64,000 nucleotides of DNA from Shewanella atlantica (GTDB taxonomy: Bacteria > Pseudomonadota > Gammaproteobacteria > Enterobacterales > Shewanellaceae), in assembly GCF_003966265.1 (NCBI RefSeq), contig NZ_RXNV01000001.1, positions 620,001-684,000 of the forward strand, read 5' to 3'. Of the stretch, positions 17,122 to 27,013 are shown in pieces. Position numbers and translations under genes: made by a program. Within the stretch, counting starts at the first letter, position 1. Each line of letters starts with the position of its first letter. The notes beneath the pieces are model-generated. The model was not told the DNA's origin. It saw nothing but the letters and a program-made list of their open reading frames with translations, and made no database searches.

Positions 17122-18234
17122 TTAATCCATATCCAGTGTAACGCCTTCCATAAAGCCTGAACCTGAGGAGTCTGAGCCTTGAAGTTTAATCATCAAGCGG
17201 AGATCGTTAGGTGAGTCGGCGTGGTGGAGCGCATCGGCGTAACTTATCTCCCCTTCACTATAGAGATTCAATAACGCTTGATCGAAAGTCTGCATCCCCT
17301 GCTCGTTTGACTTGGCCATTGTCTCTTTAAGTGAGTGCAGCTCATTTTTCGCAATCAAACTTCCGATCCTTGGCGTGTTGATCAAAATTTCAATGGCTGC
17401 ACGTCGGCCTGTACCGTCCGCTTTGGGAACCAATTGCTGGGCGACAATACCTCGTAAGTTTAAAGAAAGGTCAAATAACAGTTGCTGATGCTTACTCTCC
17501 GGCACTAGGTGCATGATACGATCCAGTGCTTGGTTTGCATTGTTTGCGTGCAAGGTTGCCATACACAGGTGACCAGTTTCAGCAAATGAGAGCGCAAACT
17601 CCATCGTCTCCTGGCTTCGGATCTCACCGATTAAGATCACATCCGGAGCCTGACGAAGCGAACTTTTAAGGGCAGCATCAAATGACTCGGTATCGATACC
17701 GACTTCTCGCTGAGTGATGATACTCTTGCGGTGATCATGAACAAACTCAACGGGATCCTCAATTGTCAGGATATGACCTCTAGAGTTTGCATTTCGATAA
17801 CCCACCAGCGCCGCTAATGAGGTCGACTTACCCGTTCCCGTACCACCGACCATAATGATAAGCCCGCGCTTACTCATCACCAGATCTTTTAAAATTGGAG
17901 GGAGCTTTAAATCTTCCACTTGCGGGATCTTAGTTTCAATCCTACGCATGACACAGCCCGGCGCCTCTCTTTGCCAGAAGGCACTGACACGAAAACGGCC
18001 CAGATCTTTTGCTGCAAAAGCAAAGTTACACTCCCGACTCTCATGAAACTCTGTCTTCTGCACATCAGTCATCAATGACTCAACAAAGTCCAGTGCCTGA
18101 GCCGGGGTAAATGAGCTCTCGCTTAAGGGTCTCACCTCACCATCAACTTTTGCACTGGGTGGAAAGCCTGCAGTGATAAATAGATCCGATGCTTTACGCT
18201 CCACCATTATTTTTAAGAAGGGACGAACATCCAT
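17122..18234 (-). CDS. pilU: PilT-like pilus retraction ATPase
   Basis: Hexameric ATPase that assists PilT in type IV pilus retraction; cytosolic face of the inner membrane. The 370-aa sequence has Walker A GGTGTGKST (about 128-136), the Asp box (ILTIEDPVEFVH), Walker B (PDVILIGEIRSQET) and the His box (CMATLHANN). The start MDVRPFLKIMVERKASDLF and the acidic C-terminal tail beyond the core (SDSSGSGFMEGVTLDMD) distinguish PilU from PilT. It is 26 bp downstream of pilT and in the same operon. Confidence 0.95.
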   Translation of the reverse strand: MDVRPFLKIMVERKASDLFITAGFPPSAKVDGEVRPLSESSFTPAQALDFVESLMTDVQKTEFHESRECNFAFAAKDLGRFRVSAFWQREAPGCVMRRIETKIPQVEDLKLPPILKDLVMSKRGLIIMVGGTGTGKSTSLAALVGYRNANSRGHILTIEDPVEFVHDHRKSIITQREVGIDTESFDAALKSSLRQAPDVILIGEIRSQETMEFALSFAETGHLCMATLHANNANQALDRIMHLVPESKHQQLLFDLSLNLRGIVAQQLVPKADGTGRRAAIEILINTPRIGSLIAKNELHSLKETMAKSNEQGMQTFDQALLNLYSEGEISYADALHHADSPNDLRLMIKLQGSDSSGSGFMEGVTLDMD

Positions 18235-18260
18235 AATAAAGCCTTAAAACCTAGCTGATA

Positions 18261-19295
18261 TTAAAAAGTTTGCTTGTTTGCACTCTTATGTTGTGCATCT
18301 TCGCGAGTAATTTGACCACGATTGACCAAATTTTGCAGACATTGATCTAAGGTCTGCATACCGTGAGCCATGCCCGTTTGAATCGCAGAATACATCTGGG
18401 CGACTTTATCTTCACGAATAAGGTTACGGATAGCCGGGGTCCCCATCATTATCTCGTGAGCGGCAACACGGCCACCACCCACCTTCTTAATCAGGGTCTG
18501 CGAAATTACCGCCTGTAGCGACTCAGACAACATGGTTCTTACCATGCCCTTTTCTCCTTCGGGAAACACGTCGACCACACGGTCAATGGTTTTAGCCGCC
18601 GATGTGGTGTGCAAGGTACCGAATACCAGGTGACCCGTTTCGGCTGCAGTCATCGCAAGACGAATGGTTTCAAGATCTCGCATCTCACCCACCAGAATAA
18701 CATCGGGATCTTCACGCAGTGCACTACGCAAAGCCGCATTAAAGCTGTGAGTATGTCGGTGAACCTCACGCTGATTGATAAGGCATTGCTTATTTTGATG
18801 AACGAATTCTATCGGGTCTTCGATGGTTAGAATATGCTCGTGACGCTGATCGTTTATATAATCAATCATGGCCGCTAAGGTCGTACTCTTACCCGAACCT
18901 GTAGGCCCGGTGACCAGAACCAGTCCACGGGGAAAGCTGGAGATCTTCTTAAAAATTTCCGGCGCGCCGAGTTGTTCGAGGCTTAAGATATCACTGGGAA
19001 TGGTACGGAATACGGCCGCGGCGCCTCGTGACTGGTTATAGGCATTGACACGAAAACGCGCTAAATTGGGCACTTCAAATGAAAAATCTATCTCTAAATG
19101 CTCTTCATAATCTTTACGCTGCTTATCATTCATGATGTCATAGACGAGTCCATGAACACCTTGATGATCTAAAGCCGGAAGATTAATCTTTCTGACTTCG
19201 CCATCAACACGTATCATAGGAGATACGCCCGCTGAAAGGTGTAGATCTGACGCTTTGTGCTTTACACTAAAGGCAAGTAACTCTGTGATTTCCAT
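18261..19295 (-). CDS. pilT: Type IV pilus twitching motility ATPase
   Basis: The main retraction motor of type IV pili. The ATG at 19295 gives MEITELLAFSVKHKASDLHLSAG and 344 aa, the normal PilT length; the open frame runs 29 codons further upstream, overlapping divergent yggS, and is not used. Walker A GPTGSGKST is near residue 130; the Asp box LTIEDPIEFVH, Walker B PDVILVGEMRDLET and His box FGTLHTTSA follow. The PilT-specific AIRNLIREDK motif lies near the C-terminus. Divergent from yggS with only 36 bp between starts. Confidence 0.96.
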   Translation of the reverse strand: MEITELLAFSVKHKASDLHLSAGVSPMIRVDGEVRKINLPALDHQGVHGLVYDIMNDKQRKDYEEHLEIDFSFEVPNLARFRVNAYNQSRGAAAVFRTIPSDILSLEQLGAPEIFKKISSFPRGLVLVTGPTGSGKSTTLAAMIDYINDQRHEHILTIEDPIEFVHQNKQCLINQREVHRHTHSFNAALRSALREDPDVILVGEMRDLETIRLAMTAAETGHLVFGTLHTTSAAKTIDRVVDVFPEGEKGMVRTMLSESLQAVISQTLIKKVGGGRVAAHEIMMGTPAIRNLIREDKVAQMYSAIQTGMAHGMQTLDQCLQNLVNRGQITREDAQHKSANKQTF

Positions 19296-19331
19296 AGTAT
19301 GGGATATCCATTCAATCAAAAAACTTACATC

Positions 19332-20036
19332 ATGACAACAATAGCAGACAGGCTGGCTAACGCCCAGCAACGAATTACCCAAGCGGCCAAGTTTTCATCA
19401 AGAAATGCCGATGAAATTCAGTTACTCGCGGTAAGTAAAACTAAACCTAATACAGATATTATAGCGGCCTATGCTGCCGGTCAGAGACTTTTCGGAGAAA
19501 ACTATGTCCAGGAGGGAGAATCTAAGGTAAACGAACTAAAATCTATCTGTCCTGAAATCCAATGGCACTTCATCGGTCCCCTGCAATCCAATAAGACAAA
19601 GGTCGTTGCGGGCCTCTTCGATTGGATGCATACCCTTTGTCGGGATAAAATTGCTATACGCCTCAATGACCAACGTCCCGATACGCTGCAACCACTCAAT
19701 ATTTGTATTCAGGTCAACATTAGTGGCGAGGCGAGTAAGTCTGGAATTGTCCCTTCTGAACTCATGGCACTGGCCAACACAGTCAATACCCTTCCCAAAT
19801 TGACGCTGCGTGGATTAATGGCTATTCCAACGGCAACAGATGATAAAAACAAGCAGAAGGATGAGTTTCAACAACTGCAGAGTCTATTTCTGGAATTAAA
19901 AACTATCTATCCTGACATTGATACACTCTCTATGGGGATGAGTAACGATTTGGAGCAAGCCGTTGAACATGGCTCGACTATGGTTAGAATTGGCAGTGCG
20001 ATATTTGGTGAAAGAGAGAAGGGCTTGAATGCTTAA
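19332..20036 (+). CDS. yggS: PLP homeostasis protein
   Basis: PLP-binding protein of the PROSC/YggS family, a single TIM-barrel domain that keeps free pyridoxal phosphate and amino-acid pools in balance. The PLP lysine is Lys36 in LAVSKTKPN; further marks are FGENYVQE, WHFIGPLQSNKTK and SMGMSNDLEQAVEHGSTMVRIGSAIFG. 234 aa matches E. coli YggS. The ATG at 19332 is chosen over the upstream 19299 start. Head of the yggS-proC-yggT-yggU cluster. Confidence 0.96.
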   Translation: MTTIADRLANAQQRITQAAKFSSRNADEIQLLAVSKTKPNTDIIAAYAAGQRLFGENYVQEGESKVNELKSICPEIQWHFIGPLQSNKTKVVAGLFDWMHTLCRDKIAIRLNDQRPDTLQPLNICIQVNISGEASKSGIVPSELMALANTVNTLPKLTLRGLMAIPTATDDKNKQKDEFQQLQSLFLELKTIYPDIDTLSMGMSNDLEQAVEHGSTMVRIGSAIFGEREKGLNA

Positions 20037-20139
20037 GTAACAGCCCAGGGGATTTTAGGTTTCATTAACCTATCGGGCTTGTTTTATTCAGTTAATGCCC
20101 AAATATAAATAGACATAAACAGATAATAAGAGATGTCAC

Positions 20140-20958
20140 ATGGTTGAGAAGAAGTTGTGTTTTATCGGGGCAGGAAACATGACCCGCAGCATTACCAGCG
20201 GGTTAGTAAAAAGCGGCTATACTCCGTCACTCATTCACGCGACGAACCCCAGCGTCGGTAAATTAAACGACCTGAAGCGGGACCTCAATATTCAGGTTTC
20301 ACATAATAACCTGGCAGCGGCCAAAGAGGCCGATGTCATCGTCTTAAGCGTAAAACCCCATTTTATGCAGGCCGTATGTGAAGAACTCGGTACCCTCGAC
20401 CTATCAAAAAAGCTCGTTATCACCATAGCCGCTGGCATTACCGCTAATCGTTATAATGATTATTTCGGACAAGAGATCAAACTTATCCGTACTATGCCCA
20501 ATACACCGACTCAAATTGGCGTAGGTATGACGGGGCTATATGCCGGCGACAACATCTCAGAAGAGCAAAAGCTGTTCTGTGAACAACTGATGTTAAGTGG
20601 TGGCAAAATCGTCTGGGTAGAGAAAGAGGAGGAGCTGAATCAGGTTATTGCCCTGGCGGGCAGCTCTCCTGCATATTTCTTTCTGTTTATGGAATCCATG
20701 ATAGCTAACGCAACCAACTCAGGCATGGATGAACTCAAGGCTCGGGCCTTAGTTCAGCAAGCCGCGCTTGGAGCAGCCGAAATGGTAATTCAAAACCCAC
20801 AGCTTTCTGCCGCGCAATTAAGGGAAAATGTCACCTCTAAAGGAGGTACCACGGCTCAGGCGATTGCCGCCTTTGAATCTGGTAATATCAGAGGACTGGT
20901 GAGCAAAGCTATGGATGACTGTGTCGCCCGCGCCCAAGAGATGGCTGAGCAATATTAA
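20140..20958 (+). CDS. proC: Pyrroline-5-carboxylate reductase
   Basis: Catalyses the last step of proline synthesis, NAD(P)H reduction of pyrroline-5-carboxylate. The N-terminal Rossmann motif GAGNMTRSI, the VLSVKPHFM segment, RTMPNTPTQIGVG, and the C-terminal GSSPAYFFLFMESM and SKGGTTAQAIAAFE motifs are all present. The 272-aa length is normal. It lies 103 bp after yggS and 44 bp before yggT. Confidence 0.96.
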   Translation: MVEKKLCFIGAGNMTRSITSGLVKSGYTPSLIHATNPSVGKLNDLKRDLNIQVSHNNLAAAKEADVIVLSVKPHFMQAVCEELGTLDLSKKLVITIAAGITANRYNDYFGQEIKLIRTMPNTPTQIGVGMTGLYAGDNISEEQKLFCEQLMLSGGKIVWVEKEEELNQVIALAGSSPAYFFLFMESMIANATNSGMDELKARALVQQAALGAAEMVIQNPQLSAAQLRENVTSKGGTTAQAIAAFESGNIRGLVSKAMDDCVARAQEMAEQY

Positions 20959-21002
20959 TTTCGATAGTACTAACCTTCAACATTATATAATAGAGCATAC
21001 TT

Positions 21003-21551
21003 ATGAATGCATTAAGTTTTTTAATCAGTACCGTTTTTGATCTTTACCTGATGGTTGTAATTCTCCGAATTTGGCTTCAACTCGCTAAGGCCGACTTTTA
21101 CAACCCATTCAGTCAGTTTATTGTAAAAGCGACCCATCCGATTGTCGCACCTATGCGCCGTATTCTCCCCTCCATTGGTGGGTTTGACACGGCATCGGTA
21201 TTACTTGCCCTTATGGTCGTCGTTGCTAAGTTTGTTATCCTCAGCCTTATTGCCGGCGCAGCCATCGATATCCTAACAATTTTGTTAGTTGCCGTTGTTT
21301 CTGTCTTCAAAGAAGCTGGAGTACTGCTCTTCTGGATGCTGATCATTCGAGCCATATTAAGCTGGATTAGCCAAGGTCATAACCCTATTGAGATGGTTAT
21401 GGGGCAGTTAACCGAACCTTTCCTCTCACCAATACGTCGCATTCTTCCTCCTATGGGTGGCCTGGATCTTTCATTGCTTGTAATGATGATCATCCTTAAC
21501 TTCGTCAATATCTTGTTAGCCCAATATGTACCTTTCTGGGCAAACGTATAG
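21003..21551 (+). CDS. yggT: YggT family membrane protein
   Basis: A 182-aa inner-membrane protein with two YGGT domains. Each repeat has the pattern ...NPxxxxxxxxTxPxxxPxRRxLPxxGGx[20 protein letters not shown] in the first and [19 protein letters not shown] in the second. The function of the family is unsettled (osmotic stress and envelope roles have been proposed). Its stop codon overlaps the GTG start of yggU by one base, so translation is coupled. Confidence 0.94.
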   Translation: MNALSFLISTVFDLYLMVVILRIWLQLAKADFYNPFSQFIVKATHPIVAPMRRILPSIGGFDTASVLLALMVVVAKFVILSLIAGAAIDILTILLVAVVSVFKEAGVLLFWMLIIRAILSWISQGHNPIEMVMGQLTEPFLSPIRRILPPMGGLDLSLLVMMIILNFVNILLAQYVPFWANV

Positions 21552-21838
21552 TGCTTCCAGCCTCCAAGCAGCAGGATGACCTGCTGCTTAACCTCTATAT
21601 TCAACCCAAAGCCAGTCGGGATCAGATTGTAGGGATCCATGGAGAGGAGCTTAAAATTGCCATCACGGCACCTCCGGTCGATGGTAAGGCGAACGCTCAC
21701 CTCATCAAGTACCTGTCGAAAGCCTTCAAAGTACCTAAGGGAGATATCGTGATCCTCAAGGGACAATTAGGCAGACATAAACAGGTAAAAATACTTTCCC
21801 CCAGGCTTATCCCTGAGATCATTAACGCACTGTTGTAG
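21551..21838 (+). CDS. yggU: DUF167 protein YggU
   Basis: A 95-aa cytosolic protein of the UPF0235/DUF167 family with the conserved core [41 protein letters not shown] and [11 protein letters not shown]. Starts with GTG inside TAGTG, sharing one base with the yggT stop. Function unknown; the pairing with yggT is widely conserved. Confidence 0.94.
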   Translation: MLPASKQQDDLLLNLYIQPKASRDQIVGIHGEELKIAITAPPVDGKANAHLIKYLSKAFKVPKGDIVILKGQLGRHKQVKILSPRLIPEIINALL

Positions 21839-21936
21839 ATGTTTTTGTAACAAAATGAGTGGTATAACTGTGTTTAATGATGTAAACATCTATACTTTAG
21901 TAATCCACGATAGAACGGATAACACAGGAGCCGGTC

Positions 21937-22371
21937 ATGTTCAGAGCTATTTTATCAGCACTAATTCTCACTCTCGCCTTTGTCGGGAATGTTTCTGCAG
22001 AACAGAAGCAGAAGGTAGGTAATTTCGATATTCACTATGTAGCCTTTGGCAGCACATTTCTCACTCCCACTATTGCTAAGTCATACGGAATCAAACGCAG
22101 TAGTTACACCGGGATAATCAATGTTTCTGTGCTCGACACCAACCAAGACGGCAATCCCCCTGTTGCAGTTGAAATTTCAGGCATTGCTAATAACCTTCTC
22201 GATGCCCGTATCAACTTACAGTTCAGGGAGATCCGTGAAGCTGATGCTATCTACTATGTCGCAGAGGTCCCCTACCGTGATGATCAGGAGATCAACTTTA
22301 AAATCGCAATCAAATATCAGAATAAACTCAATACACAGTTGAAGTTCAAACAGAAGTTCTATGTAGAGTAG
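21937..22371 (+). CDS. DUF4426 periplasmic protein
   Basis: A 144-aa exported protein with a signal peptide cut after SAEQ (FVGNVSA). The mature beta-rich domain matches DUF4426: GNFDIHYVAFGSTFLTPTIAKSYGI, the NVSVL strand, and the end INFKIAIKYQNKL...LKFKQKFYVE. In Shewanella and Vibrio this gene usually lies between yggU and rdgB, as here. Function unknown. It is followed by a good terminator, so it closes the cluster. Confidence 0.9.
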   Translation: MFRAILSALILTLAFVGNVSAEQKQKVGNFDIHYVAFGSTFLTPTIAKSYGIKRSSYTGIINVSVLDTNQDGNPPVAVEISGIANNLLDARINLQFREIREADAIYYVAEVPYRDDQEINFKIAIKYQNKLNTQLKFKQKFYVE

Positions 22372-22424
22372 AGTTTGTTCCTGGCTAGCTCTGTCACTTT
22401 GGATTTAACCGATTAGTATTTTTC

Positions 22425-22454
22425 AATAACCTCCTGCGGGAGGTTATTTTTTAT
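22425..22454 (+). terminator. Terminator after the DUF4426 gene
   Basis: Perfect 10-bp stem AATAACCTCC / GGAGGTTATT, loop TGCG, followed by TTTTAT. Confidence 0.92.
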
Positions 22455-22571
22455 CACTCACACTCGTGGCATCTAGTTTCAGCGATTTCCCGTGATCATG
22501 ACTACCGTTTCCCTCTGTGCTTAGTTATCATTGCGCCCAACTATTGAACTCCATTCTTTTAAAGGTATCTC

Positions 22572-23174
22572 ATGGATAAATTTGTCCTCGCCAGCGGTAA
22601 CAAAGGCAAGCTTAAAGAATTTTCAGAAATATTTTCTCAATATGGTGTAGAGGTACTTCCTCAAAGCCAGTTTAATGTCGAAGAGGTTCCAGAAACAGGC
22701 ACTACTTTCGTCGAGAATGCCATTATTAAGGCGCGTCATGCAGCTGAAGTTACCGGACTAGCGGCAATTGCCGATGACTCAGGACTCGAAGTTGATCTGC
22801 TGGATGGGCAACCTGGAATATATTCGGCCCGATATGCCGGAGAAGACGCCAGCTCCGTCGATAACTATGAAAAATTATTGCAAGCACTGAAAGAAAACAA
22901 GAAAGGCAGAACCGCAAGATTTCAATGTATCCTTGTCTACATGCGCCACGCAAAAGATCCTACCCCCATCATCTGCCAAGCATCATGGGAAGGTCAGATA
23001 GGTTTCGAAGTCAAAGGTGATAATGGTCATGGCTACGATCCGATCTTTATCCCGGCGGAGCACCAGTGCACCGCAGCAGAGCTTTCCAGTGAAGAGAAAA
23101 ACCGCCTCAGCCATCGTGGAAAGGCGATGTCACTGTTAATCGATGCAATGCAAAAACAAGGCATACTCATTTAA
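22572..23174 (+). CDS. rdgB: Non-canonical purine NTP pyrophosphatase (ITPase)
   Basis: Removes ITP, dITP and XTP from the nucleotide pool by hydrolysis to the monophosphate. The N-terminal LASGNKGKLKEFSEIF, the FVENAIIKARHAAEVTGLAAIADDSGLEVDLL metal and substrate region, and GHGYDPIFIP near the C-terminus are diagnostic. 200 aa, close to the E. coli protein (197). It precedes hemW, as in E. coli. Confidence 0.96.
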   Translation: MDKFVLASGNKGKLKEFSEIFSQYGVEVLPQSQFNVEEVPETGTTFVENAIIKARHAAEVTGLAAIADDSGLEVDLLDGQPGIYSARYAGEDASSVDNYEKLLQALKENKKGRTARFQCILVYMRHAKDPTPIICQASWEGQIGFEVKGDNGHGYDPIFIPAEHQCTAAELSSEEKNRLSHRGKAMSLLIDAMQKQGILI

Positions 23175-23316
23175 TGCCGGGCAAAACACCACTAAACCTT
23201 GATATCTTTAGGGAGCATGAAATTAAGCATCTCCCGAATCGGTTTTCAATGACTCCAGCTTGTTCTATGGGTCTGCGAAACATGAATATATCGACGCAAC
23301 TGCAAGGCACACTTAT

Positions 23317-24453
23317 ATGTTAACTCTCCCTCCACTTAGCCTATATGTGCATATCCCATGGTGTGTGCAGAAGTGTCCTTATTGCGACTTTAACTCCCAC
23401 GGTCAGCATGGAGAGTTACCGCAACAGGCGTACATTGATGCACTAATCGATGATCTGAAAAACGATATTCAGTATGTTCAGGGGCGAAAATTACATTCGA
23501 TTTTCATCGGTGGTGGCACCCCTTCATTGTTTGATGCAGCTCAAATCGAAAGGTTGTTGACTCAGGTTTCACTTCTTATCCCCTTCAGCGAACAGATAGA
23601 GATAAGCATGGAAGCCAACCCGGGTACGTTAGAGCATGATGATTTCAAAGCCTATTATCAAGCTGGCGTGACGCGACTATCGATCGGTGTACAGAGCTTC
23701 TCCAGTGACAAATTAAACTTACTGGGTCGGATACATGATAAAGATGAAGCTAAGGTCGCCGCTCAAAAGGCTTCAGAGGCCGGCTATGACAGTTTTAACC
23801 TGGATCTTATGCATGGGCTCCCTAATCAAAGCTTTGATGAGGCTATGGCCGATATCGATACTGCAGCCGCACTTAATCCGCCGCACCTGTCCTGGTATCA
23901 GTTGACCATTGAGCAAAATACCTTGTTTCACTCGAAACCACCTCAACTGCCCGATGATGAAGCGCTATGGAAGATCTATGAGCAAGGTCAGAAAAAACTG
24001 GCAGGCTTAGGCTATGAGCAGTATGAGATATCTGCTTATGCCAAACCCGGATATCGGTGCCAGCACAATATCAACTATTGGCAATTTGGTGACTATCTCG
24101 GTATAGGGTGTGGCGCCCATGGAAAGGTTACCCTTTTGGAATCGAATAAAATAATCCGGACAGTCAAAGTTAAACATCCAAAAGGATATTTGGCTGCAGA
24201 GAATTACACCTTCGATCTGACTGAGGTCACAGAAGATGAGAGAGCCCTCGAGTATCTGATGAACCGCTTTCGCCTCATATCTCCTATCCCTAAGAGTGAG
24301 TTTGAACAGAGAACCGGCCTATCCCGTACCGTTATCAAAGAAGGCATTGCCAAAGCCAAAGCTAAATCTTTGATAACAGAGAATGAAGAATATTGGGAAT
24401 TAACTTCAAAAGGTCAGATGTTTGTCAATGAGCTGTTATCACAGTTCTGTTGA
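23317..24453 (+). CDS. hemW: Heme chaperone HemW (radical SAM)
   Basis: Radical SAM protein related to HemN that binds and delivers heme. The iron-sulfur motif is CVQKCPYC in VHIPWCVQKCPYCDFNSHG; HemN's additional N-terminal cysteine features are absent, which marks HemW. GGGTPS and SIGVQSF follow. A C-terminal winged-helix domain (EQRTGLSRTVIKEG) completes the 378 aa. The ATG at 23317 has AAGG upstream and fits homologues; the frame is open for 19 more codons upstream without support. Confidence 0.94.
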   Translation: MLTLPPLSLYVHIPWCVQKCPYCDFNSHGQHGELPQQAYIDALIDDLKNDIQYVQGRKLHSIFIGGGTPSLFDAAQIERLLTQVSLLIPFSEQIEISMEANPGTLEHDDFKAYYQAGVTRLSIGVQSFSSDKLNLLGRIHDKDEAKVAAQKASEAGYDSFNLDLMHGLPNQSFDEAMADIDTAAALNPPHLSWYQLTIEQNTLFHSKPPQLPDDEALWKIYEQGQKKLAGLGYEQYEISAYAKPGYRCQHNINYWQFGDYLGIGCGAHGKVTLLESNKIIRTVKVKHPKGYLAAENYTFDLTEVTEDERALEYLMNRFRLISPIPKSEFEQRTGLSRTVIKEGIAKAKAKSLITENEEYWELTSKGQMFVNELLSQFC

Positions 24454-24464
24454 TTAGCCCCCCA

Positions 24465-24503
24465 TTTCCGGGGAGTTAAAAGTAGTTTTTAGCTCTCCGG
24501 AAA
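24465..24503 (+). terminator. Probable terminator hairpin after hemW
   Basis: Imperfect long stem with outer arms TTTCCGG / CCGGAAA and inner TTAAAA / TTTTTA. There is no T-run after the stem, so the strength is uncertain. Confidence 0.5.
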
Positions 24504-24600
24504 CATCTGCTAACACTTAGATCAAAACTTTAACGAACAGCTTCATTAGGATTAGCCTTCAGTTTTTAAAATAACAAGAAGACTAAAACAGGTCCTAATT

Positions 24601-26457
24601 ATGCCTATAAGAACAAAAACCTGCATACTCGCCCTGGCTTTAACCACCATTATCGGTGGCGCAGCCATTGCTACCCCTTCACAACATCCTCTCAGCCCTG
24701 GCGAACCCAAGGCTCAAAAAGCTGAAAATGAGTCAGAGAAGGCTAACGCACTGTTTGAAAGTATCTTCATGGAAAATGTGATGCAGAGCCCGATATCTCA
24801 GACTCATTTAGGTATCAAGACTGACTATGACAAGTGGGATGAGAGAGGTGAAGAAGCCGATTCTAAGTCACTGGCGCGCACGAAACGTCATCTCACACAG
24901 CTTGAGCAGATTGATGCCACCAAGTTAGATGAACAAACACGCCTCAGCTTTAATCTCATGCAACAAAAGTTGAGTCAGGAAGTTAAAGACTACAAATGGC
25001 GCTTTCATAACTATCCGGTCAACCAGATGCATGGTGCCCACACAATGGTCGCATCTTTTTTAATTAACCAGCACCAGATCGACAGCCACGCCGAGGCCGA
25101 GGCCTATATTAGCCGACTCAGGGGAGTGCCGGAATACCTTGTTCAACTGGAGAAAGCACTTCAGATCCGGGCAGAGAAAGGCATTCTTGCCCCACGCTTC
25201 GTATTTCCCCATGTCCTATCCGATAGCAAAAACATCATCAAGGGAGCACCATTTGACTCCGGTGAAGACAGCGCAATCTGGGCCGATTTCAAACGTAAAG
25301 TAAATCTGCTGGAGATAGAAAGCAAAGATAAGCAGCTACTGTTAAGTGAAGCCAAACAAGCCTTGTTGACTCGAGTAAAGCCTGCTTACGAAGAGCTTAT
25401 CACCTATATTGAACAACTCGAAACCAAGGCTGATACTCGTGACGGAGTTTGGAAGTTTCCCCAGGGTGAACAGTACTATAACAACGCATTGGCACGTACC
25501 ACGACAACCGATATGACAGCCGAGCAGATCCACGAGCTGGGTCTGAAGGAGGTCGCTCGTATTCATAACGAGATGCGTGAGATCATGAAGAAAGTGAATT
25601 TCGAAGGTGATCTGCCCGCCTTCTTTAAATTCATGCGTGAAGATAAGCAGTTCTATTACCCCGCAACGGATGAGGGACGAGATGCCTATTTAAATCAGGC
25701 AATCACGCTTATAGATACCATGTCCTCCCGATTAGATGAGGTATTTAACGTTAAACCACAAGCCCCTATGATTGTAAAACGCGTTGAAGCATTCAGAGAG
25801 AAATCGGCAGGTAAGGCTTTTTATAATCAACCTACTCCCGATGGCAGCAGACCCGGCACTTACTATGCAAACCTCTATGATATGGAAGCCATGCCTAAGT
25901 ATCAGATGGAAGCGTTAGCTTATCATGAGGGGACACCTGGGCATCATATGCAGATAGCCATCGCACAAGAGCTTGAGGGTGTACCAAAATTCAGAAAATT
26001 TGGAGGCTATACAGCCTACATTGAAGGTTGGGGGCTATATAGTGAGTTTTTCCCGAAAGAGATGGGACTCTATTCCGATCCCTATTCAGACTTCGGTCGA
26101 CTCGCGATGGAGCTATGGCGCTCTTGCCGGTTAGTTGTTGATACGGGAATGCATGCTAAGAGATGGACCCGTGAAGAGTCTATCAACTTCTATGTTGAAA
26201 ATACTCCTAACGCAAAATCTGATGCGATTAAGATGGTTGAACGCCATGTTGTCATGCCATCACAGGCCACAGCCTATAAAATCGGAATGCTAAAAATACT
26301 CGAATTAAGGAAGAAAGCTAAGCTGGCACTGGGTAAGCAGTTCGATATCAGAGAGTTCCATACTCTGGTGCTACAAAATGGACCTTTACCATTAGACATA
26401 CTCGAAGAGCAGATAGATCAATGGGTTTCTCGAGAGGGCCAAGTAAACCAAGGGTAA
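24601..26457 (+). CDS. DUF885 family peptidase, exported
   Basis: A 618-aa secreted protein of the DUF885 family, predicted zinc metallopeptidases distantly related to the M3/M32 clans. The signal peptide is at residues 1-25. The catalytic segment is YHEGTPGHHMQIAIAQ (HEGxPGHH, first His about residue 442), followed by YIEGWGLYSEF, where the Glu is the likely third metal ligand, and DTGMHAKRWTREES. The N-terminal half is helical. It is probably periplasmic or surface located. There is no lipobox. Monocistronic with a hairpin downstream. Confidence 0.9.
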   Translation: MPIRTKTCILALALTTIIGGAAIATPSQHPLSPGEPKAQKAENESEKANALFESIFMENVMQSPISQTHLGIKTDYDKWDERGEEADSKSLARTKRHLTQLEQIDATKLDEQTRLSFNLMQQKLSQEVKDYKWRFHNYPVNQMHGAHTMVASFLINQHQIDSHAEAEAYISRLRGVPEYLVQLEKALQIRAEKGILAPRFVFPHVLSDSKNIIKGAPFDSGEDSAIWADFKRKVNLLEIESKDKQLLLSEAKQALLTRVKPAYEELITYIEQLETKADTRDGVWKFPQGEQYYNNALARTTTTDMTAEQIHELGLKEVARIHNEMREIMKKVNFEGDLPAFFKFMREDKQFYYPATDEGRDAYLNQAITLIDTMSSRLDEVFNVKPQAPMIVKRVEAFREKSAGKAFYNQPTPDGSRPGTYYANLYDMEAMPKYQMEALAYHEGTPGHHMQIAIAQELEGVPKFRKFGGYTAYIEGWGLYSEFFPKEMGLYSDPYSDFGRLAMELWRSCRLVVDTGMHAKRWTREESINFYVENTPNAKSDAIKMVERHVVMPSQATAYKIGMLKILELRKKAKLALGKQFDIREFHTLVLQNGPLPLDILEEQIDQWVSREGQVNQG

Positions 26458-26491
26458 TTGAATCAAATTTCAGTCAATCTGAAAATAAAAA

Positions 26492-26516
26492 AGCCAGTTG
26501 GGAGATCCAACTGGCT
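26492..26516. terminator. Terminator after the DUF885 gene
   Basis: Perfect stem AGCCAGTTGG / CCAACTGGCT with a 5-nt loop. The T-tract is better on the minus strand (TTTTTTATTTTC) than on the plus strand. Confidence 0.7.
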
Positions 26517-26678
26517 AAATCAAAACCTTCAATGCATTTTGAAACTTAATGTAAAAAGTACAAAATCAAAGCTGACTCTTCAAATGATCTATCTTAACGT
26601 ATTTAGTGGCTTTACTTATTCTTAGTAAATAACACTAATGTAGAGTACAGAAAGACTAATTTTTCACTTAAAGAAAAA

Positions 26679-26700
26679 TACCCCGGTATAAACCGGGGTA
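26679..26700 (-). terminator. Orphan hairpin with T-run on the minus strand
   Basis: Perfect 9-bp stem TACCCCGGT / ACCGGGGTA, loop ATAA. On the minus strand it is followed by TTTTTCTTT. The nearest minus-strand gene ends 446 bp upstream and already has its own terminator. Confidence 0.6.
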
Positions 26701-26977
26701 AAACCAAAACTAGGATGATGGTTTCAAGGCTGACACTGTTTTAGTTCTTAAACCTCTGCCAGCATCGATTTGGGTTGCATTAATAGCTAGTCTGCATAAA
26801 TAAATCAAGAGGGGTCATTCTTAACAAACTTATGGGGGTCAGGCCTTCCCAAATCAACTAGTTGCAATTGTATGCTTTTAAGAACAAAGCGCAATAGAAA
26901 CACAGACACAGTATTAGTACACACTTAATAAGAAGGCGGTATATTACTAATATAAATACATTGTAATTGCATGTTTT

Positions 26978-27013
26978 AAAAACAAAAAAACCTCACCCTG
27001 TCATCAGGTGAGG
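26978..27013 (-). terminator. Terminator of the LysR gene at 27146
   Basis: Stem CCTCACC / GGTGAGG; on the minus strand it is followed by TTTTTTTGTTTTT. Confidence 0.9.

Noticed and set aside
17122..19295. pilT and pilU as a duplicated gene error
   Set aside because: They differ throughout and in the C-terminal tail; this is the normal pilT-pilU pair.
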